From Cristatella mucedo (Eukaryota > Bryozoa > Phylactolaemata > Cristatellidae), in NCBI GenBank assembly GCA_009760855.2, contig WPIO01000045.1, forward strand, positions 2,435,501 to 2,499,500: 64,000 nucleotides of DNA. Direction: 5' to 3'. A model generated the notes under the pieces. The model saw only the letters and a list, made by a program, of their open reading frames with translations, did not search any database and was not told where the DNA came from. The position numbers and the translations under genes were made by a program. Position 1 is the first letter of the stretch. Every line of letters starts with the position of its first letter. This document shows positions 10,184-22,566 of the stretch, one piece after another.

Positions 10184-12714
10184 CTGTCGCATAGAACAAA
10201 CAGTCTTAATTAAGACTATAAAAAGATGTTTTGTGTTCTTTCTAAGATTTTACTATTTTATGGTATGTGAAAATTATGCTGCCATACACTTGAAAATTGA
10301 AACGCTCTATTAACTTAAGAGTAGTGAGAACAGCAATTTGCCACGACGTGCACAACTACATGTCCTTTATCGTGTATTGTCAACAAAATTAAAAATGAGA
10401 ACAATATAATAAAGCTATAATTTTCTAAGAGGCTAATTGACTATTAGGTGTACTATACTTTTTTGGCGTTTAGTTCAAAGCAACGAGCCTTTGCTTGCTA
10501 TGTATTTTAAAATTACAGTTTTGCTTCCATCCGCCCAAAGTCCACGTGCACGTTTAATTACTCTGGGTCGACGTGGAAGCTGTGGCGGAGGTTTTTCATG
10601 TTTCCTACTCGCTTGGACATGTTTCCGTCGAGTGGGCATTTGCTCTGTGCCGCTCGCTGCTTAGATGCATTATATTTATTTTAGTTGACTTAAATAAGAT
10701 AAGTAAATTGATTCTTTAAAATTAAATATTAAAATAGTTGAAAATTTAGCATTTTTAGGGCAGACTCTGAATTTGTGTTGGAGCACCTCAGTGACAATTG
10801 TAAGTAATGGTTTTTACTGGTATAAATAAAAAAATGTACTATCGACATTTACTACATTTACAGCAGTTTGACTTTATTTTTCCAGAGAAGTTAAACGTAG
10901 TCTAATGTATTTCAGTATATAACTCTACAAACTCATACTGACTGTGCGTTCCATGCAGGTAAGAGTTTAAGAAAGCTTACTCAAATCCTAATTTTGGAAG
11001 TTATTAGAAGACATACTTTAAAAGAAGCCAAGCAAAGGCTGGCCTTGCGGGTCTAGCTAAGGACTTCAATCTATATCTGTTGATAACTGATAAGCGATCG
11101 AAGCTCTCAGCAAAGGAAATACACAATAAAACACCAGTGATTGGTAATCTAACCATATAGCCATTTTCATCTCTAGCTGCAGTTGTCGAATGGCTTTTTC
11201 GGTGTCCCTTCAAAGATTGATTTGCAATACTGAACCACGGAATCACGATAACATGTAATGGAGCAACGGCAATCAGCAAACCAGCGAGAAAGTATAGTCG
11301 TGTGCTCTTAATTCCAGGCTCGCGTATGCTGCTAAGAACTGGGAGCATAAACTCTTTTCCAAAACTGGGAAAACTCAGGTGGTAGTCGCAGACAACAAAA
11401 TAATCGTAGTAAATTTTTATTTAAATTTTGGAAAATCTGCGATTCTAACTAGACCCGATCAAATATTGTATGAATTTAAATCCAATAAAGGATAAGATGA
11501 AACTGATGACATGTCATTTATCTCCCGTATGACTCAAAATACCACGAAGACTCGACTGCCGTAAATAATTCGAGTTTTCTATAGTACCTCCCCCATACAA
11601 CCAGCTTTCGGGGAATCTGTGGTACTCTTGGGCAAAACTAAGATAGGCAGAAGTAAGTTAAATTGCTGAAAATTGTAGTTGCCAATGGTTTCAATTTTAT
11701 CTTAAATTATTTGTTTCCGATGAGACGGAAGTACGTTGCAAAGCACGATTGGGGGGTTAACTTAATATGCTGGCAGAAACAAATGACAGTGTAAAAAACA
11801 AGAACGAAAGTATTCATACCGATAGCCTTTGTTATTAGCAGCCAGTGGAACTCGCTGAGAAGCTTCGTCATTTGGCAAATGGGATGGTCATGGTAGAAAA
11901 CCTAACTGCTAATTTAAGTTCCACAAATAAGTAGGTTTTTAGTTATATGGGTAGACCTGCAAGCAGTGACTGACAGACGTACAGACAGGATGGCACAGCG
12001 GCTTAGACCAGCTTGCATGCCCTATCCATATCCAAGCTAACGAAACGTTGATAGAGTCGAAAAGCCATAGGTGAGTTTAAGAGATAAAAACCACGATTGT
12101 ACTGCAGATTACTTTGATGCTACTGCAAAATACCACCAGTACCCCTTTTCTTAGAATTCAGTGTTCCAATTATTAAATGTTGCTCATAACTAGTATGTTG
12201 GTCTGATCGTAATTCAATTTCAGAACAAACGCTTCTAAAAGAAATTTGGAAAAATCCATTAATTTACCGCTTTGGATACCAGTAACCACAATACGAATAA
12301 AGCTGTTTTTAAGTCAAAGCAAATATGAAAAAGTACAAGTCAATGGCAAGTAAAAAAATTGTGCATTGGTATAGTTAGTAGGATATTAGAAGCATAATTA
12401 TTTAAACTTCGTACTGATTCAGATGACTTTAGGAGTTGTATATAACTTACCAATGTCGCTTTTCAAAAAATACAGATACAACTCTAAACAATAAACTAAG
12501 AATACACTGATTTCTAAAATTCCAGTGCATCAATTCGTTTAAAAAGTGACACAATCAAGAAGAAAAATTTAGAGCGAAATTTAGATCCAAAAAAACGTAC
12601 TTCAATTTTACCACAAAAAAAAGTGAATCCCAATGAGGCATTCATGGTATAACCTAAGAAGAGCGTTCGATTTATTGCACTCGTTAAGTTCTAGAAAGAT
12701 TGCTCATATTTTTC
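10184..12714. other. Long intron segment, nothing recognised
   Basis: AT-rich. A 114-codon minus-strand frame at 11004-11348 has a hydrophobic stretch (LYFLAGLLIAVAPLHVIVIP) but no splice context, start or family match that I can recognise. The rest holds no frame or repeat of note. Confidence 0.4.
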
Positions 12715-13575
12715 CAAGCGATTGATAATGATAATAATAATAATGCATTTGACATAGTGAACCTTATTTCTTTCTACGCACTTTTGCTCCAAAGCGAGCA
12801 CGATTGAATGGATTGTGGTAGCATGCTCCATAAACGACACGATGCACCTGGTTAGTGGTGCCGTGTGCAGGGTCATAATGCAAGTACGGCCAGTGGGAGC
12901 ATGTGCATTCTCAGCACGGGTAAGCACATATAGGGCGAATCGCATTGAGCCACCTATAGCTGTGATAGATACTTTTTTAGTTCCATTATAAAGTGGCAAA
13001 GTCAAGGAATGTCGTAATCACAGGTCCAGGGTTTAAGCGCATACGAGCTACACGAACGGTTTCCAAAAAATTTGAGTTGAATACGAATCTTAGGTAAACG
13101 ATTATAATCCAAAAAATAGCTGTACGATGCTTAACGGTGTGGAGAAGTAGATCTGATAGTTGATAGTAGATCAGATCTGTAGGCTGGAGCGAAGGAAATG
13201 ATTTGATTAAGTTTGAGCAGCAAAACCTTGACATGGACGAGTTGCTTGACTGGCACCCAGTGCAAGTCGGCGAGAAGTATTTAGACATGGCAACTAGTAA
13301 GCTAACGAGAGACCTGCCTTGCTGCAGAATTTTGGATTAGCTGTAGGAGCCTGATTGCTTAAGCCAGTAAACCAGCTAGCAGTGAGTTACAAAATTTGGG
13401 ACTGGATGTAACAAATGCATGGACCAATTTAGAGGGGATATCACTGTTTAAGTAAGCCGAGCTTACAGCAATGTTATGGAGCTGAAAGTAGAGGGTTAAG
13501 ACTTGTGGGTTAAGCTGATTTGGTCTTTTAGTGAAATATTAACTTGTTCCAGCTGCGAGGATTTTTTGCAAATTT
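12715..13575 (-). mobile_element. Family A LINE, 3' part
   Basis: Minus-strand copy beginning (3' end) with the (AAT)n run and the GCAC..GATAAAG-type tail at 12727-12790. It continues through the 3' UTR and RT thumb (TFRNLSVY-like and LHWVPVKQ-like segments around 13210-13280) to about 13570. It is frameshifted and 5' truncated. Confidence 0.75.
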
Positions 13576-14318
13576 AACGGGATGAATTCACGTGAAAAGA
13601 AGTGCAGCTGCTTTATTTCAATAGCTTAATTCATAAGCAATTTGCCATACGTTTTCATATGCCATTCATTGGAATTATTGTATTCCGTCTTAAAAAAAGT
13701 GTATGAAAGCTGGTTGCATATAACACCTTAAGTAAGTGTTGCTATTCCTCTTTATAAACGTTACATAACATCTGCATTCTGTTGTGGCATATATTTCCCT
13801 TTCAAAGTGCTGCTTGCAATTTTTAATATAAACAGCAGAACAACTATCAAAATACACATAGTATACGAGTTAATCTATTGGTTTTATTTAGGTGACCGTA
13901 TTTATTCCTAATACCGTTCATTTTTTGATCAAAACAAGTCAGCGAACGATGAAAATATGTTCCAATGTAGAACTGTCAAATCAATATCAGCACTGTCCTG
14001 TGTGTAGGTAAACGAAGTAAGAAAGTGACTATATATATATATTGAAAATATCTCCATTATTAAAATATTTGCGTAAGTTTACTTAATTTAATTTCTGACA
14101 TGCAGGTTTTTGGCAGTGGCTTTTTCTAAAGAGCAATTTATTATTTTGTTACGTCAGCATATTCTAACAAGAGCATTAAACCATTTTGTTTTTTTGAGTA
14201 AGCAGTTAAACATTATATAAAAAAGCTGATGGTTGTTTCTTAAAATATCTTAAAACAATGATAATTAAAAAATAAAAACGAAATAATAACCACAGCAAGC
14301 GAGAAATAAACGATTCAC
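13576..14318. other. Intronic DNA, nothing recognised
   Basis: AT-rich stretch left of the 14.4 kb FTP exon with a short (TA)5 run at about 14033. No other feature was found. Confidence 0.45.
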
Positions 14319-14540
14319 CATCAACTGGTCGTCCATTCACCGAGACATCACATAGAGACAACATTCCTCGGTTGTTAAGAACCACAGCTAGCCTTCTTGC
14401 AATCGCTCTATTACATTTCCATATGAAATTGTGTTCCGATAAATTGATCGTACCATTGGCACACACTTCCCACTCAACTTTGTTAGGAGGCCCACGAGTG
14501 CTGTTAGTAATCATAATGGAATAGCTGCCTTGCATATAAC
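14319..14540 (-). CDS. Exon: second half of an FTP/fucolectin-like domain
   Basis: 74 codons, acceptor cattgcag before 14540, phase 1-1. The donor is a weak gtgaat after 14319. The translation YMQGSYSIMITNSTRGPP leads to EVCANGT, WKCNRAIARRLAVVLNN and LSLCDVSVNGRPVD. The Cys positions line up with those of the 34.7 kb exon (W..C, KCN, L[TS]LC[ED]V.V.G). The ERLRSF start is less conserved. The first half of this FTP domain was not found upstream. With the 10.1 kb exon the split codon is GGT, giving PVDGFQDMC. Confidence 0.83.
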
Positions 14541-15477
14541 CTGCAATGCCGTAAAAAACATGCTATATACTTGAGATAAAGAAATATAAGCTAAAGCAAG
14601 AATATGATACTAGATCCAAGCGACATGCAGTCGTAATATATGGTTATTTCTTAGCCAATTATTTCATTGTATAGGATTAGCTAATATGTAGAAGAAAGTT
14701 TGGCAGAACCGTATTGTAAGTGTAGCTCTGCACTAAAAAAGTGAAGGTCTCTATAAGCGAGGTAATTCTAGATTAGGTTTAAATAATACCCTTGGGAGTG
14801 GGTGACAGTGCGAAGCTAAAAGCCGAATTCTGAGGCAATTGCATGAACCAAGAGAACAGGGTAATCAATGAGCAACAAAACTTCGGCTCTAGTCGACTTG
14901 ACTTTTCGGCTTTCTTTTTGAGGGCAAAATTTGTCAATGCACAAAGTATGTGATGACTCCTTTGAATGATCCAGTGGTTTAACCCTCACGTGCTCGACTG
15001 ATTAAGAAGTGATTCTGGCGAAAGCTATGCATGCACAATTGGTCAGCAAATACCAGGTGATCGATTCAAGTACGTCTCTACTTCCGTCTTCGGATTGTTG
15101 TCAGCCTTTACTTTCTTATGCACTTAATTGGTCAAACTAAGCAGCTTGGACAATGAAAACGAGAACCAAAAGAAAAATCAGGACATTTTAAAATGAGTGC
15201 ATCCAGTGGTTTTAAAATCGCACGATCTCTATATGGTCACTTACAAAAGTTGGTTAAAGAGGACGTTGTTAGATGCAGTGTACCAGAGTAACAGCCAATT
15301 TAGGCTGAAAGTAAAGTAGAGCAGGAGCTCTCATTTGTATAAACTTAAGAACCCAAGCTACTGGTTGCAGTTTATACAAAGATCAATACAGAACATTCGG
15401 AAAAGAAATAACTTGGTTTCAGAATTTAAGTATTTTCTGTGACTCGGTAGTGGTAAAACAAGGCCCCACTTAAGTAT
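14541..15477. other. Intronic DNA, nothing recognised
   Basis: The intron region where the missing first half of the 14.4 kb FTP domain could lie. I searched for the WW.V motif and for AVDG-like and N[VLI]A starts on the minus strand and found none here. Confidence 0.4.
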
Positions 15478-15912
15478 GACTGATGCAGACCTTCTTCACC
15501 AGTTTCAGCCTCCTCGTGCCTTCAGGTTCTCTGTGGATAATAGATTAGCTGTTCGATTCCTCTGCTTAAAGACTGTTGACTGCAGAAGGTTTTTATCTGC
15601 AGGTTCTAGAGTGTGAAAATTACTTTGAAGATTCTTAAGCAACCACAACTACTACGATACCAACGACTATGGCTCAAGCCTTTCAGTGGTACTGAGCTGC
15701 GACTTCCACGAGACTCAATACCTTAACTGCTCTCCTGACTCTGCTATAATTCAGACTATCTCTTTGCTGAGTGAGATGAAGTCTTTTGGCAATCAAATGC
15801 GTATCGAAAGCCGCTTAGGCTGTGAGTTGGCCATACGAAACTGTCCTGTGTAGCTCCAGCATTGTCTTTGTGGCCTTGTGCAATTACAGACGGAGACATA
15901 TCACGTTACATT
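15478..15912 (+). mobile_element. Family B LINE, 3'-end fragment
   Basis: It starts at the LLHQFQP coding end of family B, continues through the 3' UTR (LRLKTV-like and FLSAGSRV-like blocks) and ends in ggagacatatcacgttaca. It is diverged, with several indels. Confidence 0.75.
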
Positions 15913-16750
15913 GCACAATATCACAGATGCATTCTTCAGGAAACATGTTGCGTCTTATCCGCACTTACGAAATTGCATTTCCTGTTCATTTCGCCTATTC
16001 CCGAAGAAACTAGGAGCTCTCACTATTTTGGATCATCAGATAAGAAAATTTAAAAAATCCTAGAATACCAGGATCTATCAAAAGAAACATAAATATCAAA
16101 TGGTATCCAAAGTTATCGCTTGACTTGTGTAGAGCACGGTGAACATCGGCTATTATTACTAATAATTGCAACTAATTGGTAAACTAATCATTAACAAGGT
16201 AATTTATCTGTCTGCTGCTTTTAAATTGTTTACAATGCAGTTAGTAATTTGTTTGTATAATTATACTTAAAACAGTCATGGTCTTGAATGCCCCAAGCCA
16301 GCAAGTCGTTTTACATTATGAAATTAGATACAGCTACCATTACTAAAATAGCAGCAGCCCAAAAGAGATTTGCGACTGCATTATAAAACGACACCTTTGG
16401 GTTGACTCAATAAGCGACCAAAATGATTTTACCTACATTGCTCTCGCCTGTTATTATGCAATGATCTACAATTGCTGGAGCCATTGAATGCCTTAGATAA
16501 ATAATACTTTTTAAAAACCACCTTATATTCAATAGGTAAACGCGGTACATCTTTTTTACGTTCACGATAAAAAATGCTAAATAAAGCAGCTTATTTTAAA
16601 ATGTATAGTTGTTTTGGTGTCTCGAAATGTATAGCAGCAGGAAAAATGTGGTCTATTACATGCAAACGTGCATTTAAAATTCCGCCTAGGTTGAGGTATC
16701 AAAAAAGCAATTAGACCACAGCAATACCCGTTGAACTAACTCATCTGCAA
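15913..16750. other. Intronic DNA between two LINE fragments
   Basis: Nothing recognised on either strand. Three overlapping short frames at 15822-16063 run out of the family B tail and are not coding. Confidence 0.4.
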
Positions 16751-17330
16751 GTCCGGTATGAAAATCTCAGATGTTAGATTACGTGTCTTGTATCAGAAAG
16801 AGTGCAAATGGCTTCTGGTTAACCAATGGATTCAGAGTGAAGTTCATATCCTGACCAACAAGTCATGATGAAGATCATCCATTCATACCTAGGAGAACTT
16901 CGGCACTAATTTCAGCCACCCTTGGCTCTCAGGTTTTCTATAGACCATAAACGAGCTGTACCATTCTCGCCTATAAAGGCTATTGGCTGCAAACTATTCT
17001 GTTTCCCAGGTCCTAGATTAGAGAGCTCATTTCCACAATTCTTACACAACGGCAGAATATCTCCTGTTGCCGAAAATGTGTAGTCCTTTCCAGATGTCCC
17101 GAGATGCTGCTTTGTGCTACTAACTATCTCAACTGGTCTCTCGACTTGGCTAAGCTTCCATCGTATCTGTAAAATCTGAGATGAAGTCTGTTGGCTAGCG
17201 ATTGGGTATCAAAAGTCACCAGGCATCGAGTGCACTATCCAAACTTCTGATGACCGACACCATCATAGTCTTTAGAGTGTTTAAGAGATACAGACGGAGT
17301 TATAGTACAGCATTTATGTGTTACGGCATT
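16750..17330 (+). mobile_element. Family B LINE, old 3'-end fragment
   Basis: A strongly diverged match to the last RT segment and 3' UTR of family B: a 'gtttttctatagacc' block at 16930, 'ctagattagagagctcatttcc' at 17012-17033 and 'gatacagacggag' at 17286. It ends near ttatagtacagc. It is the oldest-looking family B fragment in the window. Confidence 0.6.
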
Positions 17331-17496
17331 AAATCGAGTGGGTAATGCTGTTATACTATTTGTAAATTATATTTTTTCGGAATACTATTTGGTATAATAC
17401 GGAAGCAAAGCTGTACCGGTGCATCGTCTTTTTAATAACAGTCCTATAACTATTGGAATACGTGGAAATGCTACTGATAGTGTGGTTACGGGTCAG

Positions 17497-17640
17497 TGAG
17501 CCGTTATGGCAGTCTAGGTAAGGTGGTTAGTCGCAATGCAGTTGGTCCAAATCCTGCGGTTGGCAATCCTGTCTAGCCTCTGCAAGCGTTCATAATATTC
17601 TCTAAGGCAGTTATGCTGCTCTAAAAAGATGTCGTTAAAT
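17497..17640 (+). mobile_element. tRNA-derived SINE, diverged copy
   Basis: The start gagccgttatggcagtctag and the following gtaaggtgg match the heads of the SINE copies at 45886 and 62100. The middle is shortened. The region beyond keeps a reduced gcctctgcaagc block and a final 'ctctaaaaagatg'. The B box is poorly preserved (ggtccaaatcc). Confidence 0.55.
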
Positions 17641-18339
17641 CAGCTAGTTTTTTATAGAGTGAGAATACTCAAGCTCACCAGAGAATGCCTTTACTCGGAA
17701 CTGACTAGTACTAAAAGTGTCCTTAACACTAGCCCTTACTTAACCAGGAGTTACATAGCAAATTGGAGGGTCAGTGCTTAACCCGTCAAAATCATATTTC
17801 CTTAGGAGAGCATATAACCACTTTGCTAAACGGGAGCTCGACTAGGTATTGTATTCTACTCCAAGTAAATCGAGCCAATCAACCTTTGCAGTCGGTGGAT
17901 CCTGGTTATTGCAGGGTGGCTTAATTGGCATTGATCTATAAATTGATATATGTATCTATGTGAGCTTCCTTTGTTACTCTTAGTCTGGGATATGTTGCTG
18001 GTTGTGCACGTAAAACTTGCCTACACTTTCCTGCATTGCGGATGATGCAGGGCCTGTTGCCTTTGGGTTTCTACTCTGGTGTCTTCTCGATGCGGCTCAT
18101 CTGGAATATTCCTCGCAAAGTGGATTGCTTGGCCAATAGTACGGTGGCTCAGATATCGGCACTAAACTCGTGCGGCCTTTTGACTAGTGCTCCATAGCCA
18201 CCGTGTCTGCTGCAATATAAGTTAGGCTGTTTATTTAAATGCAGATTGGGCAGGCTGACCGTTGACGTGGGGCACGATGGATTTTGTCTTCCCGTCCAGC
18301 ATAGTTTAAGCTAGAAAAAATCTTTAATCCTGCCAAGGT
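17641..18339. other. Intronic DNA, less AT-rich, nothing recognised
   Basis: It is more GC-balanced than the surrounding intron, which suggests an old transposon remnant. I could not assign it to a family. Confidence 0.35.
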
Positions 18340-18715
18340 GTGTCATGAATCCGAAGTCTGGCTATTCACTTAGCCGAGATGTCTTGGCCAAGCTTCTGCA
18401 TAATCAGTTTTACTTTAGAAATTTAAAACGCCCTTATCTATGACAGCATTGAGTAGATTAGCGTGACTCGTCCTGTATGTGCTTGGGCGTGATGACTGTA
18501 GCATCCTGCCACTAACCACACTTGCATGCTCGAACTGTGCATGTAAGGCGTAGCCATGCTATTCATGTTGCTTATCAAGCATGATCACATTCACCATTCG
18601 ATCTTGCTCCATTTGCACCAATGTAAAGCTCATAGAAATAAGAATATAAATATATATTGGGTTATCTCACGGGTGCTTTATCAATTAGTGTATTATTAAT
18701 ATTATTACTAAGATT
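18340..18715 (+). mobile_element. Family A LINE, 3'-end fragment
   Basis: It contains the family A 3' UTR landmarks in order: 'ctgccactaaccacacttgcatgct' region at 18508, 'catgctattcatg' at 18555, a decayed stem-loop at about 18620-18680, 'gggtgctttatcaat' at 18671 and a terminal attattaatattatta. Confidence 0.75.
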
Positions 18716-19194
18716 AGCTTTTATGGGATCTACTAAGGAATGGGGCTTCACGGTGGGAAACCGTGCTGCTTCCCTTCCAAAAAATCACTAGGTGACTCAC
18801 ATTTGACGGCAATCGATTCAATACCTGATAAGAGGCAGTTAGATAGTTTAGAAACTATTTAATTAGACTGGGACAATAGCCCGCAAGCAATCTACATCAA
18901 GATGGTAGTCATACTAATTGAGTTATAAGTTGTTATCAAACTATCGCAATGACCTCGCTGTATAGACAATAGGCAACATAGAAGGTACTTCCGTTGGTGA
19001 GACTGGTAACAGTAGAATGACTTAGCATAAAAAATGTTGTCAGGTTCTAGCTACTCATTGCCTGGGAAATAGCTGATAATATCAACAGTAAGGCCAACAA
19101 TACATTGTTTTTGCACGGTCAGTGAATTATTCTCTTTTTAATCACTTCACATTTTCTGCTAATATGAGAAGCAGCAGCTAGAATATTAAATGAT

Positions 19195-19410
19195 GATATA
19201 GATAGCTGTGTTATTAGCTTCTATTTAAATGTGGTTTAGGCAGGGAATGTCGTGGTGCCAGTCGGAAGTGAGCTTCATGCTTTAGGAGCATAACAACTAA
19301 AGGCAGAGCCTCCATTAGATTTACGGTGTGCTCGAGCTATGGGCAAACTATTAGATTCCGAGAAAGGTGGTAGTATCAATCGAAGCCTTGTGGGGGAGTA
19401 GATCTAAAAT
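19195..19410 (-). mobile_element. Family A LINE, internal fragment
   Basis: On the minus strand it matches the RT C-terminal and 3' region of family A: 'atttaaatgtggtttaggca', 'gggagtagatct', and LLPHKASIDTTTF at about 19375-19405. It has no tail and is truncated at both ends. Confidence 0.65.
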
Positions 19411-21171
19411 GAAAACAAAAAGTAAATAGTTAAACCACAGTTTCTTACGCTCTATTTCCTGACCCGGTAGTGTTTGCGTGCACTTAAACGAATTCCCGAG
19501 TTGCTCGAGGAACAATGTGGAACAATATCCTTTGTCTATCTTACCATGAATAGAATAACTAGAATAAAAGGCAGTATCCAAACGTAAATTGCATCTATTT
19601 AAAAGTTAAAATTTATTTTCTTAAAACGGTATTATTGCAGCTACTCAGGCTCATTTTATGTTGATGCATCGAAACAATCTCTAGTGCTTGATTATATTTT
19701 TGGCGGAGCTTTTTCAAAGAGCTTCAGGAGATATTAAATGTGCACAATTCCACCATTTATCAATGAATTCAGTAAAAGATTTGGGAGGCATGGTAACTAT
19801 TAAGAAGTAGGTTAGTATTTATAGAAAATTCTTACTGGATGTATAATGAGCTGTAAGGACGCGACGAAAAGCTATCAGCATGACACAGATAGGTAATTAC
19901 TGTTATAAGAACAAAACAGCAAAAAATTGCAAGTCCCATTCTGAATTTAAACCACCACGATTCTTCCTATTCGCTTCAGGTCATTTGTGAACAAATTCAG
20001 CTATTCTGACTAACAACTTCACCCTCGAGCTCTTAACAGACTCAATTTTGACTGAAAGACGCAGATTCACACAATTCAAATTTTAAAATGAGAAGTGGTA
20101 TCATCGTCCGGGTTGTAAGAGGCAAATCTTTCAGCTGTTAGGAAAGGGTACCTGCCCTCTTGGTAGCGAAAAAATATTGAGCGCAGACTTTGAATTTCTG
20201 ATGGACACTCATCGATGGCAGCTAGAGAAAAAGTAGGACTAAATGTTGTCAGTTTTGAAGGTTCCTAAATAGATCTAAGTGCGGCCCAGTCAGTTCAAAA
20301 CTTATTGTTCTGTCCAAATTGTTACAACCGGTGTGACATTTTCTGAACTAAATGCGCCCAGTGAGTTTGGTTCCAATACTTGGAACTTACAAAATTTATA
20401 AACTCTTCAAATATGACTATCGTCATTATGTGGTACCCGTTTGGTTAAACAGTTCCAGCTTAAGAAGAAATGGATATGTTAGTAAATTTCAGCTGCATTA
20501 TCCATGTAGAGCTACTATTACTCTTAGGGTTTTATTTTAGCTTTAGCTGTCCTTTATATCCTTAGCAAGCTATAACCTACAAGGCTTTACTGCAGCTGCA
20601 TAGCCTTTAGGGCTCTACTGACGCTATGAAAATGAGGCTGTGAATTCAGTTCGTACGTTTTTGTCATTTTTAAGATGTATCCAACAAGGAATGTTAGTCA
20701 GATAGTTTGCATGAGCACAAAAACTTGCGTCACGTGAGAGATTTAAAGTGAGTGACTTCGTGTAAAAGGTTTGATGTGAGTTCCACAAATGAGCTACTAT
20801 AATGGAAATTGACCTCCGATTTCAGGTATGTACTACGAAAAAGAGTGTAATAGAATTACATACTGGTATTCCAGCAATGACCTGCGAATAAATTAGATAT
20901 AACATGAAAAAGGAAGTTAAAAATAAGTTTATCAAAAACGTGCAATTAATTTATTTGACGACTTGACAGAGGTCTTCATACTATAGCAGTCTTAGTAAAG
21001 ACTCTTCGCTGTTGTCCTAATTCAAACATCCTTGGTGAGGCGATGCTTTAGAGCAGCCTTTAGTGTGCCCATATGGCTATTGACCATAAGTCTATCAAGC
21101 TTGCAATTTTACTGAAGTTTCATTAAATATGATAGTTCCATTGATAATAGGCCAGAATTAGATACCCTTAC
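19411..21171. other. Long intron segment, two weak exon-like frames
   Basis: A Cys-containing frame at 19449-19580 (minus) ends in a phase-1 gtaaga donor but has no matching acceptor. A short minus-strand frame at 19896-19939 resembles a signal peptide. Neither was accepted. Otherwise AT-rich with nothing recognised. Confidence 0.35.
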
Positions 21172-21330
21172 GTTTAGGACTCCAGCAATCTGGCGGCAAA
21201 TTTAAGTCGTCAGGACATTCTGTAAACCGGCAGGCTCCAATTTCGTCACAGGATCCTTTCTTTTGCAAGCATATTGTAGAGTTGCAATGGTGAAGCATGC
21301 AGCCAGGGCCCGTGAATCCTTCCGGGCATT
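21172..21330 (-). CDS. Exon: divergent EGF-like, Cys-rich module
   Basis: 53 codons, acceptor gattacag before 21330, donor gtaagg after 21172, phase 1-1. The translation has CPEGFTGPGCMLHHC, NSTICLQKKGSCDEIGAC, RFTECPDD and PPDCWSPK. It begins with the end of an EGF-like fold (GF.GPGC) and continues into a further Cys-spaced unit, so it is offset by half a module from the other EGF exons. If spliced straight to the 14.4 kb exon the junction codon is CGT (Arg). Membership of the same gene rests on strand, phase and composition. Confidence 0.7.
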
Positions 21331-22566
21331 CTGTAATCAAATTTAGTTAAATTAATGTACACGCTATCATACATTTATAGTTGCAGACTCACAGACTTCT
21401 ACAAATAACTCATTTGTCAAGTCCCCTTCACTGATGGCTTAAAAGCACTCGCCGCGTTAATTAATTTGACTTCAATGCAAAAGCTACGACGGATTCTGTG
21501 AAAAACTGTTTGGGAATTGTATATTTGAGATAATTTTAAGAATTAGTAACATAAATTATTACACCTTAGTAACTCCAAAGAGACAAAAGGACTAAGTTAG
21601 TGTGACTTTGAATATTTTATATAGCCCAATCGAAGTCTAAGAAACTCTTTGCATCCTGAAGTGGGCCATCGTTTATTGACAAATCCAAACGATAAAGGTA
21701 TAAATTAAAGCTTAACAGTCGCTAAAAATTTATCAAATATCAGTTCAAAATATCTATTGCAACAATTTATTTTCATAATAATAACTCAAACGAGATCCAT
21801 TAAGGCTCATGATGCAAAGTAAACACATTGCTGAACCTTTAGAATCTTTTACCTGAAGTTATAGCTGTATGTATAGTCAGTCACAGGGAACAAAAATAAC
21901 AGCAATTGTTCTTGTAGTGCAGAAGCCTCAGGTTGCTAACAGAGTAGAGGTTTTATTTTGTGATAGCCTATTTCGACTAAGCTTTCGGATATCTACGATT
22001 TCTATTTAGTCACGCAGCCATTTTGTTACACAGTCGCTACAGTGAATTCTGAAAATTTCAAAATATGATTGCTTATGGTAGCGTCATTTGAAAAGTGACA
22101 GCGAATGCATGTGCCCATATCACAAATCTAAGAGGCTCGGTATGAAAGGAGGACAGCTAAGGGCACATATTTCCCCTGAGAGGATATTAAAAAATTAATC
22201 AGGGCTTCAATGTCATCTAACAACAAAAACACATCGGTATTTCCTGATTAGAAAATAGTGACTAAAGCAGCACGTTTGCCTTTACTACAGGTGATTGCCA
22301 GTAAAGATATTTCCAGCAAGATAATAGATAGGATTATTCTTCCAGTATCTGTATCAGTTTGTTCAAACAGCTATTGCAGCCGATGCATTGTTTTTGTATG
22401 GAAGCTGGATGAATAAGATGGCTGATTAAATAGACGAACACTGACATACTAATTAGTGCTACAGAGCCGCTACAAGTGCAGGACTTCACTATAATATTTT
22501 CTAATATTAAATTAGTATTGATACGAATGATCAATTTTTCTTACATTCGTAATAGTAGGACTGTGT
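21331..22566. other. Intronic DNA, nothing recognised
   Basis: No repeat family or exon recognised between the 21.2 kb exon and the LINE that starts at about 22567. Confidence 0.4.

Noticed and set aside
11004-11348. 114-codon minus-strand frame with a possible membrane segment
   Set aside because: No homology recognised, no splice context, and it is surrounded by noncoding AT-rich DNA.
19449-19580. Minus-strand Cys-containing frame ending in a phase-1 gtaaga donor, considered as the missing FTP first half
   Set aside because: The only usable acceptors give phase 2, there is no WW.V motif, and the left end runs into a family A LINE fragment.
19896-19939. Short ATG-started frame resembling a signal peptide (MGLAIFCCFVLIT)
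   Set aside because: The following gtaatt would be a phase-0 donor, incompatible with the phase-1 exons, and the frame is too short to support alone.
19930-19960. ESWWFKF on the minus strand as an FTP double-Trp motif
   Set aside because: Stops lie immediately upstream, the acceptor would be phase 0, and no AVDG-like motif precedes it.
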